Shown here: positions 56,635-64,000 of the stretch, piece by piece | Position numbering within the stretch: position 1 is the first letter of the stretch | How the letters are laid out: the number at the start of each line of letters is the position of its first letter | Source: Permianibacter aggregans | GTDB lineage: Bacteria > Pseudomonadota > Gammaproteobacteria > Enterobacterales > Permianibacteraceae | Direction: 5' to 3' | Length of the DNA: 64,000 bases | Assembly (NCBI RefSeq): GCF_009756665.1 | Contig: NZ_CP037953.1 | Location: forward strand, 3,658,001 to 3,722,000 | Program-made: the position numbers and the translations under genes | Notes under the pieces: model-generated | The model's input: the letters and a program-made list of their open reading frames with translations, nothing else | Told to the model about the DNA's origin: nothing | Databases searched by the model: none

Positions 56635-59471
56635 AGCGCGTACTTGTGCATCCTGTTCTGCGCGTCAGTGTGCTGTCGCTGGTACTTTCTGGTTGCATCA
56701 CGATGTCCGATGAAGGCGATCGTGAGCCGACCTTGGCCAACATGGCCGACCGCACCGATATTCCGCCGAAAGCACCGTTGCCAGAAGTAACGGTAGAGCA
56801 GGCGATGGAAGGCTACCAGCGCGTACTGCAACGAAACGCCACGGGTAAAACCCGCGCCGAAGCCATGCGCCGTATGGCCGATTTGATGATGCGTCTGGCC
56901 GAAACCAAGATGCTCGCTGAAGCCGATGGCGACTTGAGCAAGTTGACGCCGGTTCAGGCCAATGCCAGCTATCAGCAAGCGATTGATTTATACAAACAAC
57001 TGCTGCAGGAATTTCCGGATTACGGCGACAAAGCCGGTGTGTTTTATCAGTTGGCGAAAGCTTACGATTTGACCGCCGAACGCGATGCCTCATTGCAGGC
57101 ATTGGCATCGTTGGCGCTGGAATATCCAGCTGATTTGCATTCAGCTGAAGCGCAATTCCGTCGTGGTGAAGCGGCATTCGTGGCCCGTCAGTGGCAGGAA
57201 GCCGAAAATGCCTATACGGCCGTGTTGCAAGCCGGCGAATCAGCATTCAACGATCAGGCCCGTTACAAGCGCGGCTGGGCTCGTTACAAGCGCGGCGATT
57301 ACGAATATGCCTTGGATGATTTCCAGCCTTTGCTGGAGCGTTTGCGTCGTCGTGACGAACGCGATATTCAGGTGCGTGATTTACGCGACGATACGCTGCG
57401 TGTCATGGCCTTGTCGTTTGCCAATCTCGAAGGCGCGGTATCGATTCGCGCGTTTTTCGCCAGCAAAGGCGAGCGGCCGTATGAAGCCGATGTCTATCGG
57501 GCATTGGCGAATTTGTATCTCGACCAGGAACGTTTTGCCGACGCCGCCGACACCTACAACACCTTCATCACCGTGCACCCGCTCGACAGCGAAGCGCCGT
57601 CGTTCTCCACGGCGATTATCGAAACCTATCAACGCGGCGGTTTCCCGACCAAAGTGTTGCCGGCGAAAGAAGATTTTGCCGAGCGTTATGGTCGTCGCAG
57701 CGAGTTCTGGGCACGCGCTCGCGGCAATACCCGTGAGCAATTATTGCCGCAGTTGAAAGGCCATATTCGCGACGTCGCCACGCACTACCACGCCAAGGCG
57801 CAGAAATCGAAAGTGCCGGAAGAATATCGGGTGGCGGCGAAATGGTATCGCGAATACCTCGATACCTTCCCGAGCGAACCGGAAGCGCCAGAGCTGCATT
57901 ATCTGCTGGCCGACACCTTGCTTGATGCCAAGGCGATTGATGAAGCAGCCATCGAATACGAGAAAGTGGCTTACGACTATCCGCCGCACGCCAAATCGGA
58001 ACAAGCCGGTTACGCGGCGCTTGGCAGCTATGGCCGTTTGATGAATCTGGCTTCCGGTAAAGACGAAGCCGGCAAAGCCGTCAAAGGCGGCGAAACCAAC
58101 GCCGAAGCCTTGAACCGTTGGCAGCGCGAAAGTATTCGTGCCGGTGTCCGTTATGTCGATGCGTTCACCGCCGATCCGAAAGCCGCGAACGTGTTGCAAC
58201 AAGTGCAGCAATGGCAGCTCGCGCAGCAGGATATCGCCGGCGCGGTTGCTACCTCACGCCGTTTGGTGCAAATGCCACAAGCGACCAACGCGCAGCAACG
58301 CGAGGCGAAAGTGGTCATCGCCAACGGCGAATTCGATTTGCAAAACTGGCAAGCCGCCGAAACCGCTTACGGTGAGTTGCTGGCGCTAACCGGTTGGGAC
58401 AACAAAACCGAGCAGCAATATCACGAGCGTCGCGCTTCATCGATTTACAAGCAAGCGGAAATGGCGGTTGTTGCCGGTGACAAGCAAGGCGCGATTGACC
58501 AATTCTTGCGCTTAGGTCAGGTCGAGCCGAATGCCTCGGTGCGCGCCAACGCCGAATACGATGCCGGTGCGCTGTTGCTGGAAGTGGCCGATTTTCCCGC
58601 GGCGATCACGGTGTTCGAACGCTTCCGCCAGATGTATCCAAAGCATGAGCTGGTCAAAGGCATCAGCGAGAAGCTGGCGTTCGCCTACGAGCAGTCACAG
58701 CAGTGGGGCCAGGCCGCGCAGGAATATGCAGCCATTTCCCAAACCAGCACCGATCCGGAGTTTGCCCGCGCCACGTTGCAGCGTGCTGCTGAGTATCAGG
58801 AAAAGAGTGGCCAGAAAGCCGTCGCGATCAATACCTGGAAAGATTACGTCAAGCGCTTCCCGCAGCCGTTCGAAGAGGCTCAGGAAGTGCGCGCCAAAAT
58901 TGCCCGGTACTACGCCGATCAAAAAGATACGCGTGAGCTCAGCGACTGGCGCAAAGCGATTCTTGATAGCTACAACAAGCAAGGTGGTGACAAGTCGCCG
59001 CGGATGAAATACCTGGCTGCGCAGTCCGAGTTTTTCTTCAGCGAGCCGTTGATGGATAACTTCCGTCAGGTGCAACTGAAACTGCCGTTGAACAAAACCT
59101 TGAAAACCAAACGCGCCGCGATGCAGAAAGCCTTGGATGCTTACGAGAAAATCAACGGCTATCAGGTGGCGGAATACACCACGGCGGCCACTCATCGCAT
59201 TGGCGAGATCTATCGCATTCTGGCCAAGGATTTGATGAACTCCGAACGCCCGAAAGGTCTCGATCAGGACGCGCTCGATGAGTACAACGTGCTGCTGGAG
59301 GAACAAGCGTTCCCGTTTGAAGACAAGGCGATTGAGTTTTTCTCGGTGAACTTGAGTTATATCCGCGACGGTGTCTACACCGAGTGGATTGAAAAGAGTG
59401 TAACCTCGCTGCGTGAACTGCAACCTGCCCGTTACGGCAAGACCGAATATGTTGAAACCGTCTACGAATAA
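56631..59471 (+). CDS. Large TPR lipoprotein
   Basis: 946 residues. Signal peptide with lipobox LVLSGC (Cys about 22). Many TPR-like units across most of the length (AKAYDLTAERDASLQALASLALEYP, RYKRGWARYKRGDYEYALDDFQPL, YHARAQ-type linkers, EKLAFAYEQSQQWGQAAQEYAAI, ATHRIGEIYRILA). The residue after Cys is Ile, which does not suggest inner-membrane retention, so outer-membrane anchoring in the periplasm is likely. Analogous to the large periplasmic TPR proteins of envelope-spanning Agl/Glt or TonB-type machines. Confidence 0.86.
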   Translation: MKRVLVHPVLRVSVLSLVLSGCITMSDEGDREPTLANMADRTDIPPKAPLPEVTVEQAMEGYQRVLQRNATGKTRAEAMRRMADLMMRLAETKMLAEADGDLSKLTPVQANASYQQAIDLYKQLLQEFPDYGDKAGVFYQLAKAYDLTAERDASLQALASLALEYPADLHSAEAQFRRGEAAFVARQWQEAENAYTAVLQAGESAFNDQARYKRGWARYKRGDYEYALDDFQPLLERLRRRDERDIQVRDLRDDTLRVMALSFANLEGAVSIRAFFASKGERPYEADVYRALANLYLDQERFADAADTYNTFITVHPLDSEAPSFSTAIIETYQRGGFPTKVLPAKEDFAERYGRRSEFWARARGNTREQLLPQLKGHIRDVATHYHAKAQKSKVPEEYRVAAKWYREYLDTFPSEPEAPELHYLLADTLLDAKAIDEAAIEYEKVAYDYPPHAKSEQAGYAALGSYGRLMNLASGKDEAGKAVKGGETNAEALNRWQRESIRAGVRYVDAFTADPKAANVLQQVQQWQLAQQDIAGAVATSRRLVQMPQATNAQQREAKVVIANGEFDLQNWQAAETAYGELLALTGWDNKTEQQYHERRASSIYKQAEMAVVAGDKQGAIDQFLRLGQVEPNASVRANAEYDAGALLLEVADFPAAITVFERFRQMYPKHELVKGISEKLAFAYEQSQQWGQAAQEYAAISQTSTDPEFARATLQRAAEYQEKSGQKAVAINTWKDYVKRFPQPFEEAQEVRAKIARYYADQKDTRELSDWRKAILDSYNKQGGDKSPRMKYLAAQSEFFFSEPLMDNFRQVQLKLPLNKTLKTKRAAMQKALDAYEKINGYQVAEYTTAATHRIGEIYRILAKDLMNSERPKGLDQDALDEYNVLLEEQAFPFEDKAIEFFSVNLSYIRDGVYTEWIEKSVTSLRELQPARYGKTEYVETVYE

Positions 59472-60159
59472 AGCGCTGCTGCTGGCTCTGCTGTTGGCTG
59501 GTTGTCAGACCATGCCGACCCCGGAACCCGTTCAGTCCGAGCCGCAAAAGTCGGCGCCTGTGCCAAGCGCTGAAACGCCTGCACCGGATTCGACCGGCGC
59601 GGTGACCGGCCCGTCGGCGACACCCGCTGCACCGTTGCCTTATCAAGCCAATGATCCGGCCTTGTCAGTGGAAACCCAGGCCAGTTTTGACGAGGCCGTC
59701 GCGGCGATGAAAAAAGGCCAGCACGACACGGCATTGGCCAAATTCGCTGCGGTGCGGGCACAGTCATCTCGCTATCTGCCGGCGTACCTGAACACCGCGT
59801 TGATTCTGCGTCAGCAAAACAAACCGAAAGCCGCGCTGGAAATGGTTGAGTCCGGGCTAGCTGTGCGCGCTGGCGATGCCCGTGCGCTGTCACTGAAAGG
59901 CTTGCTGCTGCGCGAACAAGGCGAGTTGCAACAGGCAAAAGCCAGCTATCTTTTAGCGATTAGCTCGGCACCGAACTATGCGCCGGCCCATCGCAATCTG
60001 TCGGTGCTGGCCGATGTCTATCTTGATGAACCGGCACTGGCACTGCGCCACATGGAGCAGTACGCCCAGCTGACGCCGGAAGACAAGGACGTGGAAAACT
60101 GGCTGATTGAATTACGTCGCCGTGTCCAGGCTTCGCAACCGGCGGAGGCAAGTCCATGA
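59449..60159 (+). CDS. TPR lipoprotein
   Basis: 236 residues starting inside the end of the previous gene (23-base overlap). Lipobox LLLAGC (Cys about 19), a Pro/Ser/Ala-rich tether (about 20-75), then four TPR-like units (FDEAVAAMKKGQHDTALAKFAAV, YLNTALILRQQNKPKAALEMVE, LSLKGLLLREQGELQQAKASY, HRNLSVLADVYLDEPALALRHMEQY). Outer-membrane-anchored partner of the other TPR proteins (inference). Confidence 0.86.
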   Translation: MLKPSTNKALLLALLLAGCQTMPTPEPVQSEPQKSAPVPSAETPAPDSTGAVTGPSATPAAPLPYQANDPALSVETQASFDEAVAAMKKGQHDTALAKFAAVRAQSSRYLPAYLNTALILRQQNKPKAALEMVESGLAVRAGDARALSLKGLLLREQGELQQAKASYLLAISSAPNYAPAHRNLSVLADVYLDEPALALRHMEQYAQLTPEDKDVENWLIELRRRVQASQPAEASP

Positions 60160-60509
60160 AATTTCTGAGCACACTGTTACTGATGGTTTCTGTCGGCGCG
60201 TTCGCGGCCGAACCGAAAACCGCTGAAGTGGAAAAAGATATCGCCGATAACGCAGCGAAAGTCGCCTCGGCAAAACGGCCATCGCAAGAGCCGTTGAGCA
60301 TGAGCGTTACTGGCACCCAGGACGCACCGAACGTGCTGTACATCGTGCCGTGGAAAACCGTTGATGCCGTACCGCAAGAGGCTTATGTCAGTAGTCTGCT
60401 CGATGAAGTATTTGCACCGGTCGATCCGGTCGAGTTCGAGCGCAGTATCCGCATCAACGATCAGCTTCAAACCTCACTGCAGAAAACTGACAGTGAAAGT
60501 AAAAAATAA
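60156..60509 (+). CDS. Small periplasmic protein of the TPR/ExbBD cluster
   Basis: 117 residues with a signal peptide (about 1-18, LLLMVSVGAFA). The mature part has a Lys/Ala helix, then NVLYIVPWKTVDAVPQEAYVSSLLDEVFAPVDPVEFERSI-like conserved-looking blocks. Family not recognised. Coupled to the preceding gene (ATGA), so likely part of the complex. Confidence 0.75.
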   Translation: MKFLSTLLLMVSVGAFAAEPKTAEVEKDIADNAAKVASAKRPSQEPLSMSVTGTQDAPNVLYIVPWKTVDAVPQEAYVSSLLDEVFAPVDPVEFERSIRINDQLQTSLQKTDSESKK

Positions 60510-60555
60510 CCCGTTTCTTTTTTAAGTTGCACGAAGACCTGCAGGAGTAAAACAC

Positions 60556-61248
60556 ATGTTCACGACAGCCATTGAGTTCTTCCAGAACGGCGGCTTTTAT
60601 ATGTACCCGATCGCGTTCGTCTTGGCGCTTGGGATTGCCATTGCCATCGAACGCTTCATCGTGCTGACCCGCGAGCGTGTGCGCAACCGCCAGATTTGGC
60701 AGGATCTGCAGCCCGCCTTGAACGCCGGTGATTTCCGCAAAGCCCACGAAATTGCCACCCGTTCGCAAGCGGCGCTCGGCCGCATGGTTGCTTACGGCCT
60801 GACTCGCGTTGGCGCCGGTCGTCGTGCTGAAGACATCGAGCTGGCGCTGGAAGAAGGCCTGATGGAAATTCTGCCGCGTTTGGAAAAGCGCACCGGCTAC
60901 CTTGGCATGTTCGCCAACATCGCCACGTTGCTCGGTCTGCTCGGTACCATTATCGGTCTGATCAGCGCGTTCGCCGCCGTCGCCAACGCCAACCCGGCGG
61001 AAAAAGCCAACCTGTTGTCGCAGTCCATTGCGGTTGCGATGAACACCACCGCGTTCGGTCTGATTGCCGCGATTCCATTGCTTATTCTGTTCTCGTATCT
61101 GCAATCACGCACCACCGAGATCGTCGACAGTCTGGAAATGGCCGCCGTTAAATTCACCAACATGATCCGCAAAGTGCAGATGGAGCGCGAAGTCGCGCAA
61201 ACGGCTCAGGCCGCCCGTCAACCCGCAGGTACCGCGCCGCGCGCTTAA
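60556..61248 (+). CDS. exbB: MotA/TolQ/ExbB-family proton channel protein
   Basis: 230 residues. Three membrane helices (about 17-35, 116-142 and 155-178). The conserved GMFANIATLLGLLGTIIGLISAF and NTTAFGLIAAIPLLILFSYL are the TolQ/ExbB signature, including the Thr and Glu/Thr-lined channel residues. Strong GGAG upstream. With the two ExbD proteins it should form a proton-driven motor in the inner membrane that energises the following TonB/AgmX-like protein. Confidence 0.94.
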   Translation: MFTTAIEFFQNGGFYMYPIAFVLALGIAIAIERFIVLTRERVRNRQIWQDLQPALNAGDFRKAHEIATRSQAALGRMVAYGLTRVGAGRRAEDIELALEEGLMEILPRLEKRTGYLGMFANIATLLGLLGTIIGLISAFAAVANANPAEKANLLSQSIAVAMNTTAFGLIAAIPLLILFSYLQSRTTEIVDSLEMAAVKFTNMIRKVQMEREVAQTAQAARQPAGTAPRA

Positions 61249-61260
61249 TGGGGTAGCGTC

Positions 61261-61782
61261 ATGTTTCGCAAACGCATACGCCGGAAAGCGGTCAGTGATG
61301 GTGAACTGAACATCACCGCCTTCATGAATTTGATGGTGGTGTTGGTACCGTTCCTGCTCATCACAGCCGTTTTCTCGCAAGTGACGATGCTGGAGTTGAA
61401 TCTGCCGGGTGGTGGTGAATCTCCAGAAGACGTCACGCCGCCGCCAATCGAGCTGGAAGTGACCATTCGCAAAGACCAGCTTGAAGTGGGCGATCGCAAT
61501 ACCGGTTTGTTGACGGTGCTGCCGCAGGTCGACGGCAAACACGATTACGACAAACTGAATGAATACCTGCAGGACGTCAAAGCCAAATTCCCGGAGATTT
61601 TGAGCGCGACGATCCTGGCTGAAGAAACCACCGAGTACGACGACATTGTGCAGGCGATGGACGCCGTGCGTCTGGTGGAGCAGAAGCAGGATGATGAGTG
61701 GGTGCAGGCGGAATTGTTTCCGCAGGTCAGCCTCGGTAATGCGGTGCCGGATCCGCGCAACGCAGCGGAGGCCACGCCATGA
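61261..61782 (+). CDS. exbD: ExbD/TolR-family protein lacking the proton-carrying Asp
   Basis: 173 residues. Single N-terminal membrane helix and a periplasmic ExbD domain (LELNLPGGGESPED ... IRKDQLEVG). Aligning ITAFMNLMVVLVPF with E. coli ExbD VTPFIDVMLVLLIIF puts Asn23 where the essential Asp sits. It may therefore be a structural subunit in a hetero-dimer with the next protein. It begins 12 bases after exbB and overlaps the next gene (ATGA). Confidence 0.9.
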   Translation: MFRKRIRRKAVSDGELNITAFMNLMVVLVPFLLITAVFSQVTMLELNLPGGGESPEDVTPPPIELEVTIRKDQLEVGDRNTGLLTVLPQVDGKHDYDKLNEYLQDVKAKFPEILSATILAEETTEYDDIVQAMDAVRLVEQKQDDEWVQAELFPQVSLGNAVPDPRNAAEATP

Positions 61783-62273
61783 ACCAATCTCGTCGTGCTG
61801 CCCGCATGGGGCGGCATCACAAGCGCCGTGGCGTCGTTGCGCTGTCGCTGACATCGATGATGGATATCTTCACGATTCTGGTGTTCTTCCTGCTGGTTAA
61901 CTCCGGCACCGAACAACAGCTGCCATCGAACCAGAGCGTCGAATTGCCGCAATCGCTGGCGCAGCAATTGCCGAAAGACGCGCTGATTGTCATGGTCAGC
62001 AAAGATGACATCATCGTGCAGGGGCGTCGCATCATGTCGGCCGATGCAGCAGAAAAGCTCGAGGACGACGTGTTGCCCGCGCTGTTGCAGGAACTGAAGC
62101 TGCAATCGAGCAACCGGTTGACGGTCGCCGCCGAGGAACGTAATCCCGCCATTGTCATGGGTGACAAAACGATTCCGTATCGTTTGCTGCGCAAGATTAT
62201 GTACACCCTGAGCGAAGCGAATTACACCGATATCTCGTTAGCGGTCATGAAGAAGGAAAAGCCAGTCTCATGA
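61779..62273 (+). CDS. exbD: ExbD/TolR-family protein with intact Asp
   Basis: 164 residues. Basic N-terminus (HHKRRG), one membrane helix LTSMMDIFTILVFFLLV with the conserved Asp29, and a periplasmic domain (SVELPQSLAQQLPKDALIVMVSKDDIIVQGR; MYTLSEANYTDISLAVMK in separate strands). This is the canonical proton-carrying subunit. Coupled by ATGA on both sides. Confidence 0.92.
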   Translation: MNQSRRAARMGRHHKRRGVVALSLTSMMDIFTILVFFLLVNSGTEQQLPSNQSVELPQSLAQQLPKDALIVMVSKDDIIVQGRRIMSADAAEKLEDDVLPALLQELKLQSSNRLTVAAEERNPAIVMGDKTIPYRLLRKIMYTLSEANYTDISLAVMKKEKPVS

Positions 62274-63241
62274 ACGCCACCTATCGCATCATGCCGCAGC
62301 TGCCCTGGGACATTATCCCGGAAGAGGCCAATCGTTTTCGCAATTTGGTTCTCGGTATTCTCGGTCTGTTTTTATTGCTGAGCTTTCTGGTTTCCATTAT
62401 CGACTTACCTGAGCAGCCGCGTGAACGCCCGGTCGTGCCCGAGCGTTTGGTCAAGTTGGTGATCGAGCAGAAAGAAAAACCGGTGCCACCACCGGTCAAG
62501 CAACCAGAACCGGAAAAGCCGAAGGAAGAAGAGAAAAAACCAGAGCCGAAACCGGAAGAGAAAAAGCCGGAAGTCAAAGAGCCGCCAAAAGAAGTCAAGG
62601 TAGACAAGAAAGAGAAAGCCAAGGAAGAAGCGCAGAAACACATTGCCGTGTTTGATGCGTTAGCGGATCTGCGTACTGCCGTTGAGCCAGCGGCTAAACC
62701 CGGTCAACCGTTGAAGGTCGATGAAAAAGCCGGCGCCGGTCCAAAGCCTTCCGAGCGCGCGCTCATTGCTGACAAAGCGAAGGCGGGCAGCGGCGGTATC
62801 GTCACCGCCAAAGCCAGCTCGGCTGGTGGCACCGGTTCAGGCATTTCGGCTCCCACGACGTCAGAAGTCACCTCGGCCATCGGTGGTTTGGATCCAAACC
62901 AACTGCGCGCCAGCCGTGACCCGAATGATCCGAATGCCAAAGGCAATGTCGGTCGTCGTCCAGACGAAAATATTCAGCAAGGCTTCGACAATGCCAAAGG
63001 TTCCATCTTTGCGTTGTATCACCGGGCACTGCGCAGCAACCCCGGCTTACGCGGCAAAGTGATTTTCCGTTTGGAAATTCAACCAGATGGTAGCGTCACC
63101 AAAGCCGAAGTCGTTTCCAGTGAACTGAACGACCCGGATCTGGAGCGCAAACTGCTCGCGAAAGTGCGGCAAATCCAGTTTGGCCAGATGAACGTCAGCA
63201 CCTGGAACGACAGTTACCGCATGGACTTCTTCCCGTCGTGA
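62270..63241 (+). CDS. TonB/AgmX-like energy transducer
   Basis: 323 residues. One membrane helix (about 25-46, NLVLGILGLFLLLSFLVSIIDL), then a Pro/Lys/Glu-rich rod (about 60-120, repeats such as PVKQPEPEKPKEEEKKPEPKPEE in pieces) long enough to cross the periplasm, a Gly/Ala/Ser linker, and a C-terminal domain (about 235-323, GKVIFRLEIQPDGSVTKAEVVSS) of the AgmX/PglI or TonB type. It would transmit motor force from ExbB/ExbD to outer-membrane or periplasmic partners. Related Myxococcus proteins belong to the Glt gliding/spore-coat machinery. Confidence 0.88.
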   Translation: MNATYRIMPQLPWDIIPEEANRFRNLVLGILGLFLLLSFLVSIIDLPEQPRERPVVPERLVKLVIEQKEKPVPPPVKQPEPEKPKEEEKKPEPKPEEKKPEVKEPPKEVKVDKKEKAKEEAQKHIAVFDALADLRTAVEPAAKPGQPLKVDEKAGAGPKPSERALIADKAKAGSGGIVTAKASSAGGTGSGISAPTTSEVTSAIGGLDPNQLRASRDPNDPNAKGNVGRRPDENIQQGFDNAKGSIFALYHRALRSNPGLRGKVIFRLEIQPDGSVTKAEVVSSELNDPDLERKLLAKVRQIQFGQMNVSTWNDSYRMDFFPS

Positions 63242-64000
63242 TCAGTAAAGCAAAAATACACAGCGCCATCCTCGTGATGGCGCTGCTGTTTTCCGAATAC
63301 GCAAGCGCCGAATGGCAATTGCGCGAATTCAACGTCATGGGTACGCGTGCCCGTGTTGAATTCTGGAGCACCGATAAAGCGCTGTCGGCAACCCTGCATG
63401 AGCAAGTCGAAGCCGACATGCGTCGTATTGATGCCTCCATGAGTCCCTACAAACCCGATAGCGAGCTGTCGGCCATCAACCAAAAAGCCGCTGAGCAAGC
63501 GGTTGTCGTGTCACGCGAACTGTTTGCGCTGATCAAACGCTCCATCGATTATTCGCAGCTCACCAGCGGCGCCTTTGACATCACGTTCTCCAGCGTCGGC
63601 TTTTTCTACGACTACCGCCAACACCAGCGGCCAAGCTCCGAGCAAATCGAAAAACATCTAGCCGGCATCAACTATCGCCATCTGGTGTTGAACGACGAGC
63701 AGGGCAGTGTCGCGTTCAAGAGCCAAGGCGTGCGCATTGATTTGGGCGGCATCGCCAAAGGCCACGCTGTGGATCGCGCCATTGATATCCTGAAACGTGG
63801 CGGCATCAAACACGCCTACGTCAGCGCCGGTGGCGACAGCTATGCACTAGGCAATCGCGGCGACCGCCCTTGGATGATCGCCATCAAACATCCGCGTGAC
63901 AAAACCCGCTCGTTGCTGACCATTCCGCTCGAAAACCTCGCCATTTCCACCTCCGGCGATTACGAGCGCTATTTTGATGAAAACGGCGTGCGCTACCACC
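63238..64000 (+). CDS. apbE: FAD:protein FMN transferase (ApbE), 3' end outside window
   Basis: 254 codons seen from GTG 63238, which overlaps the previous stop (GTGA); the gene continues past the window. Signal peptide (about 1-24, ending EYASA). ApbE motifs are in order: NVMGTRARV, DASMSPYKPDSELSAIN, SGAFDIT, DLGGIAKGHAVDRAI, VSAGGD and STSGDYERYF. It attaches FMN covalently to Thr of exported target proteins. No target with a D-x-x-T/S-G-A-T type site is visible in the window; it may lie downstream. Its linkage to a TPR/ExbBD machine suggests a flavin-dependent function. Confidence 0.93.
   Translation, partial: MISKAKIHSAILVMALLFSEYASAEWQLREFNVMGTRARVEFWSTDKALSATLHEQVEADMRRIDASMSPYKPDSELSAINQKAAEQAVVVSRELFALIKRSIDYSQLTSGAFDITFSSVGFFYDYRQHQRPSSEQIEKHLAGINYRHLVLNDEQGSVAFKSQGVRIDLGGIAKGHAVDRAIDILKRGGIKHAYVSAGGDSYALGNRGDRPWMIAIKHPRDKTRSLLTIPLENLAISTSGDYERYFDENGVRYH

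Overview
This 64 kb window looks like chromosome of a gammaproteobacterium outside the Enterobacterales. The signs are a fused trpC-trpF beside a separate trpG, a glutaminyl-tRNA synthetase (GlnS), a holD-like/rimI/prfC neighbourhood, and wrbA/arsC/DUF2069 neighbours. I cannot place it to genus. I recognise no prophage, transposase, integrase, CRISPR array or tRNA gene.

Layout. (1) 1-3.5 kb: the end of an rRNA operon on the + strand (end of the 16S-23S spacer, 23S, 5S, two terminators). Its spacers pair across the whole 23S gene. (2) 3.8-9.7 kb: feoA-feoB with a small Cys-bearing membrane protein, then a chemoreceptor/porin/binding-protein trio. (3) 9.7-20.6 kb: a 2OG-Fe(II) oxygenase, leuA, a holD-like gene, rimI, prfC, a TatD hydrolase, a PilB/GspE-type ATPase, an FAD oxidoreductase, and small orphan genes. 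(4) 20.9-27.2 kb: an extremely acidic protein, glnS, a VNG-repeat secreted protein, and an SPFH/hydrolase/ribbon-helix-helix cluster. (5) 27.2-35.1 kb: an aromatic operon, DAHP synthase-trpE-trpG-trpD-trpCF-trpB-trpA. It is preceded by two complete leader-peptide attenuators in tandem, each with a Trp-X-Trp-Trp-Trp leader peptide and its own terminator. (6) 35.2-38.4 kb: a large EF-hand-like membrane protein, a GNAT and a universal stress protein. (7) 38.4-46.0 kb, minus strand: a his operon (hisL-hisG-hisC/HAD-hisB-hisH-hisF-hisA/I/E) with a six-His leader peptide, two unusual fusions, and hisD cut off by a repeat-filled gap. (8) 46.2-53.7 kb: aroA-aroC, a solute-binding protein, DUF2069-wrbA-arsC, a YihY protein and an unknown 579-residue protein. 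(9) 54.2-64.0 kb: a co-directional, mostly overlapping cluster of TPR proteins, a TolQ/ExbB-ExbD-ExbD motor, a TonB/AgmX-like transducer and an ApbE flavin transferase that runs off the window.

How the parts work together. The window is rich in amino-acid and aromatic biosynthesis (leu, trp, his, aroA, aroC). Both trp and his are predicted to be controlled by ribosome stalling in a leader peptide. The strongest candidates for something not previously described are the tandem trp attenuators, the HisA-HisI-HisE triple fusion together with a HisC-HAD phosphatase fusion, and the envelope-spanning TPR/ExbBD/AgmX/ApbE cluster. In that cluster one of the two ExbD subunits has Asn in place of the proton-carrying Asp. 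Two copies of a modular hairpin repeat (about 0.33 kb) are also present.
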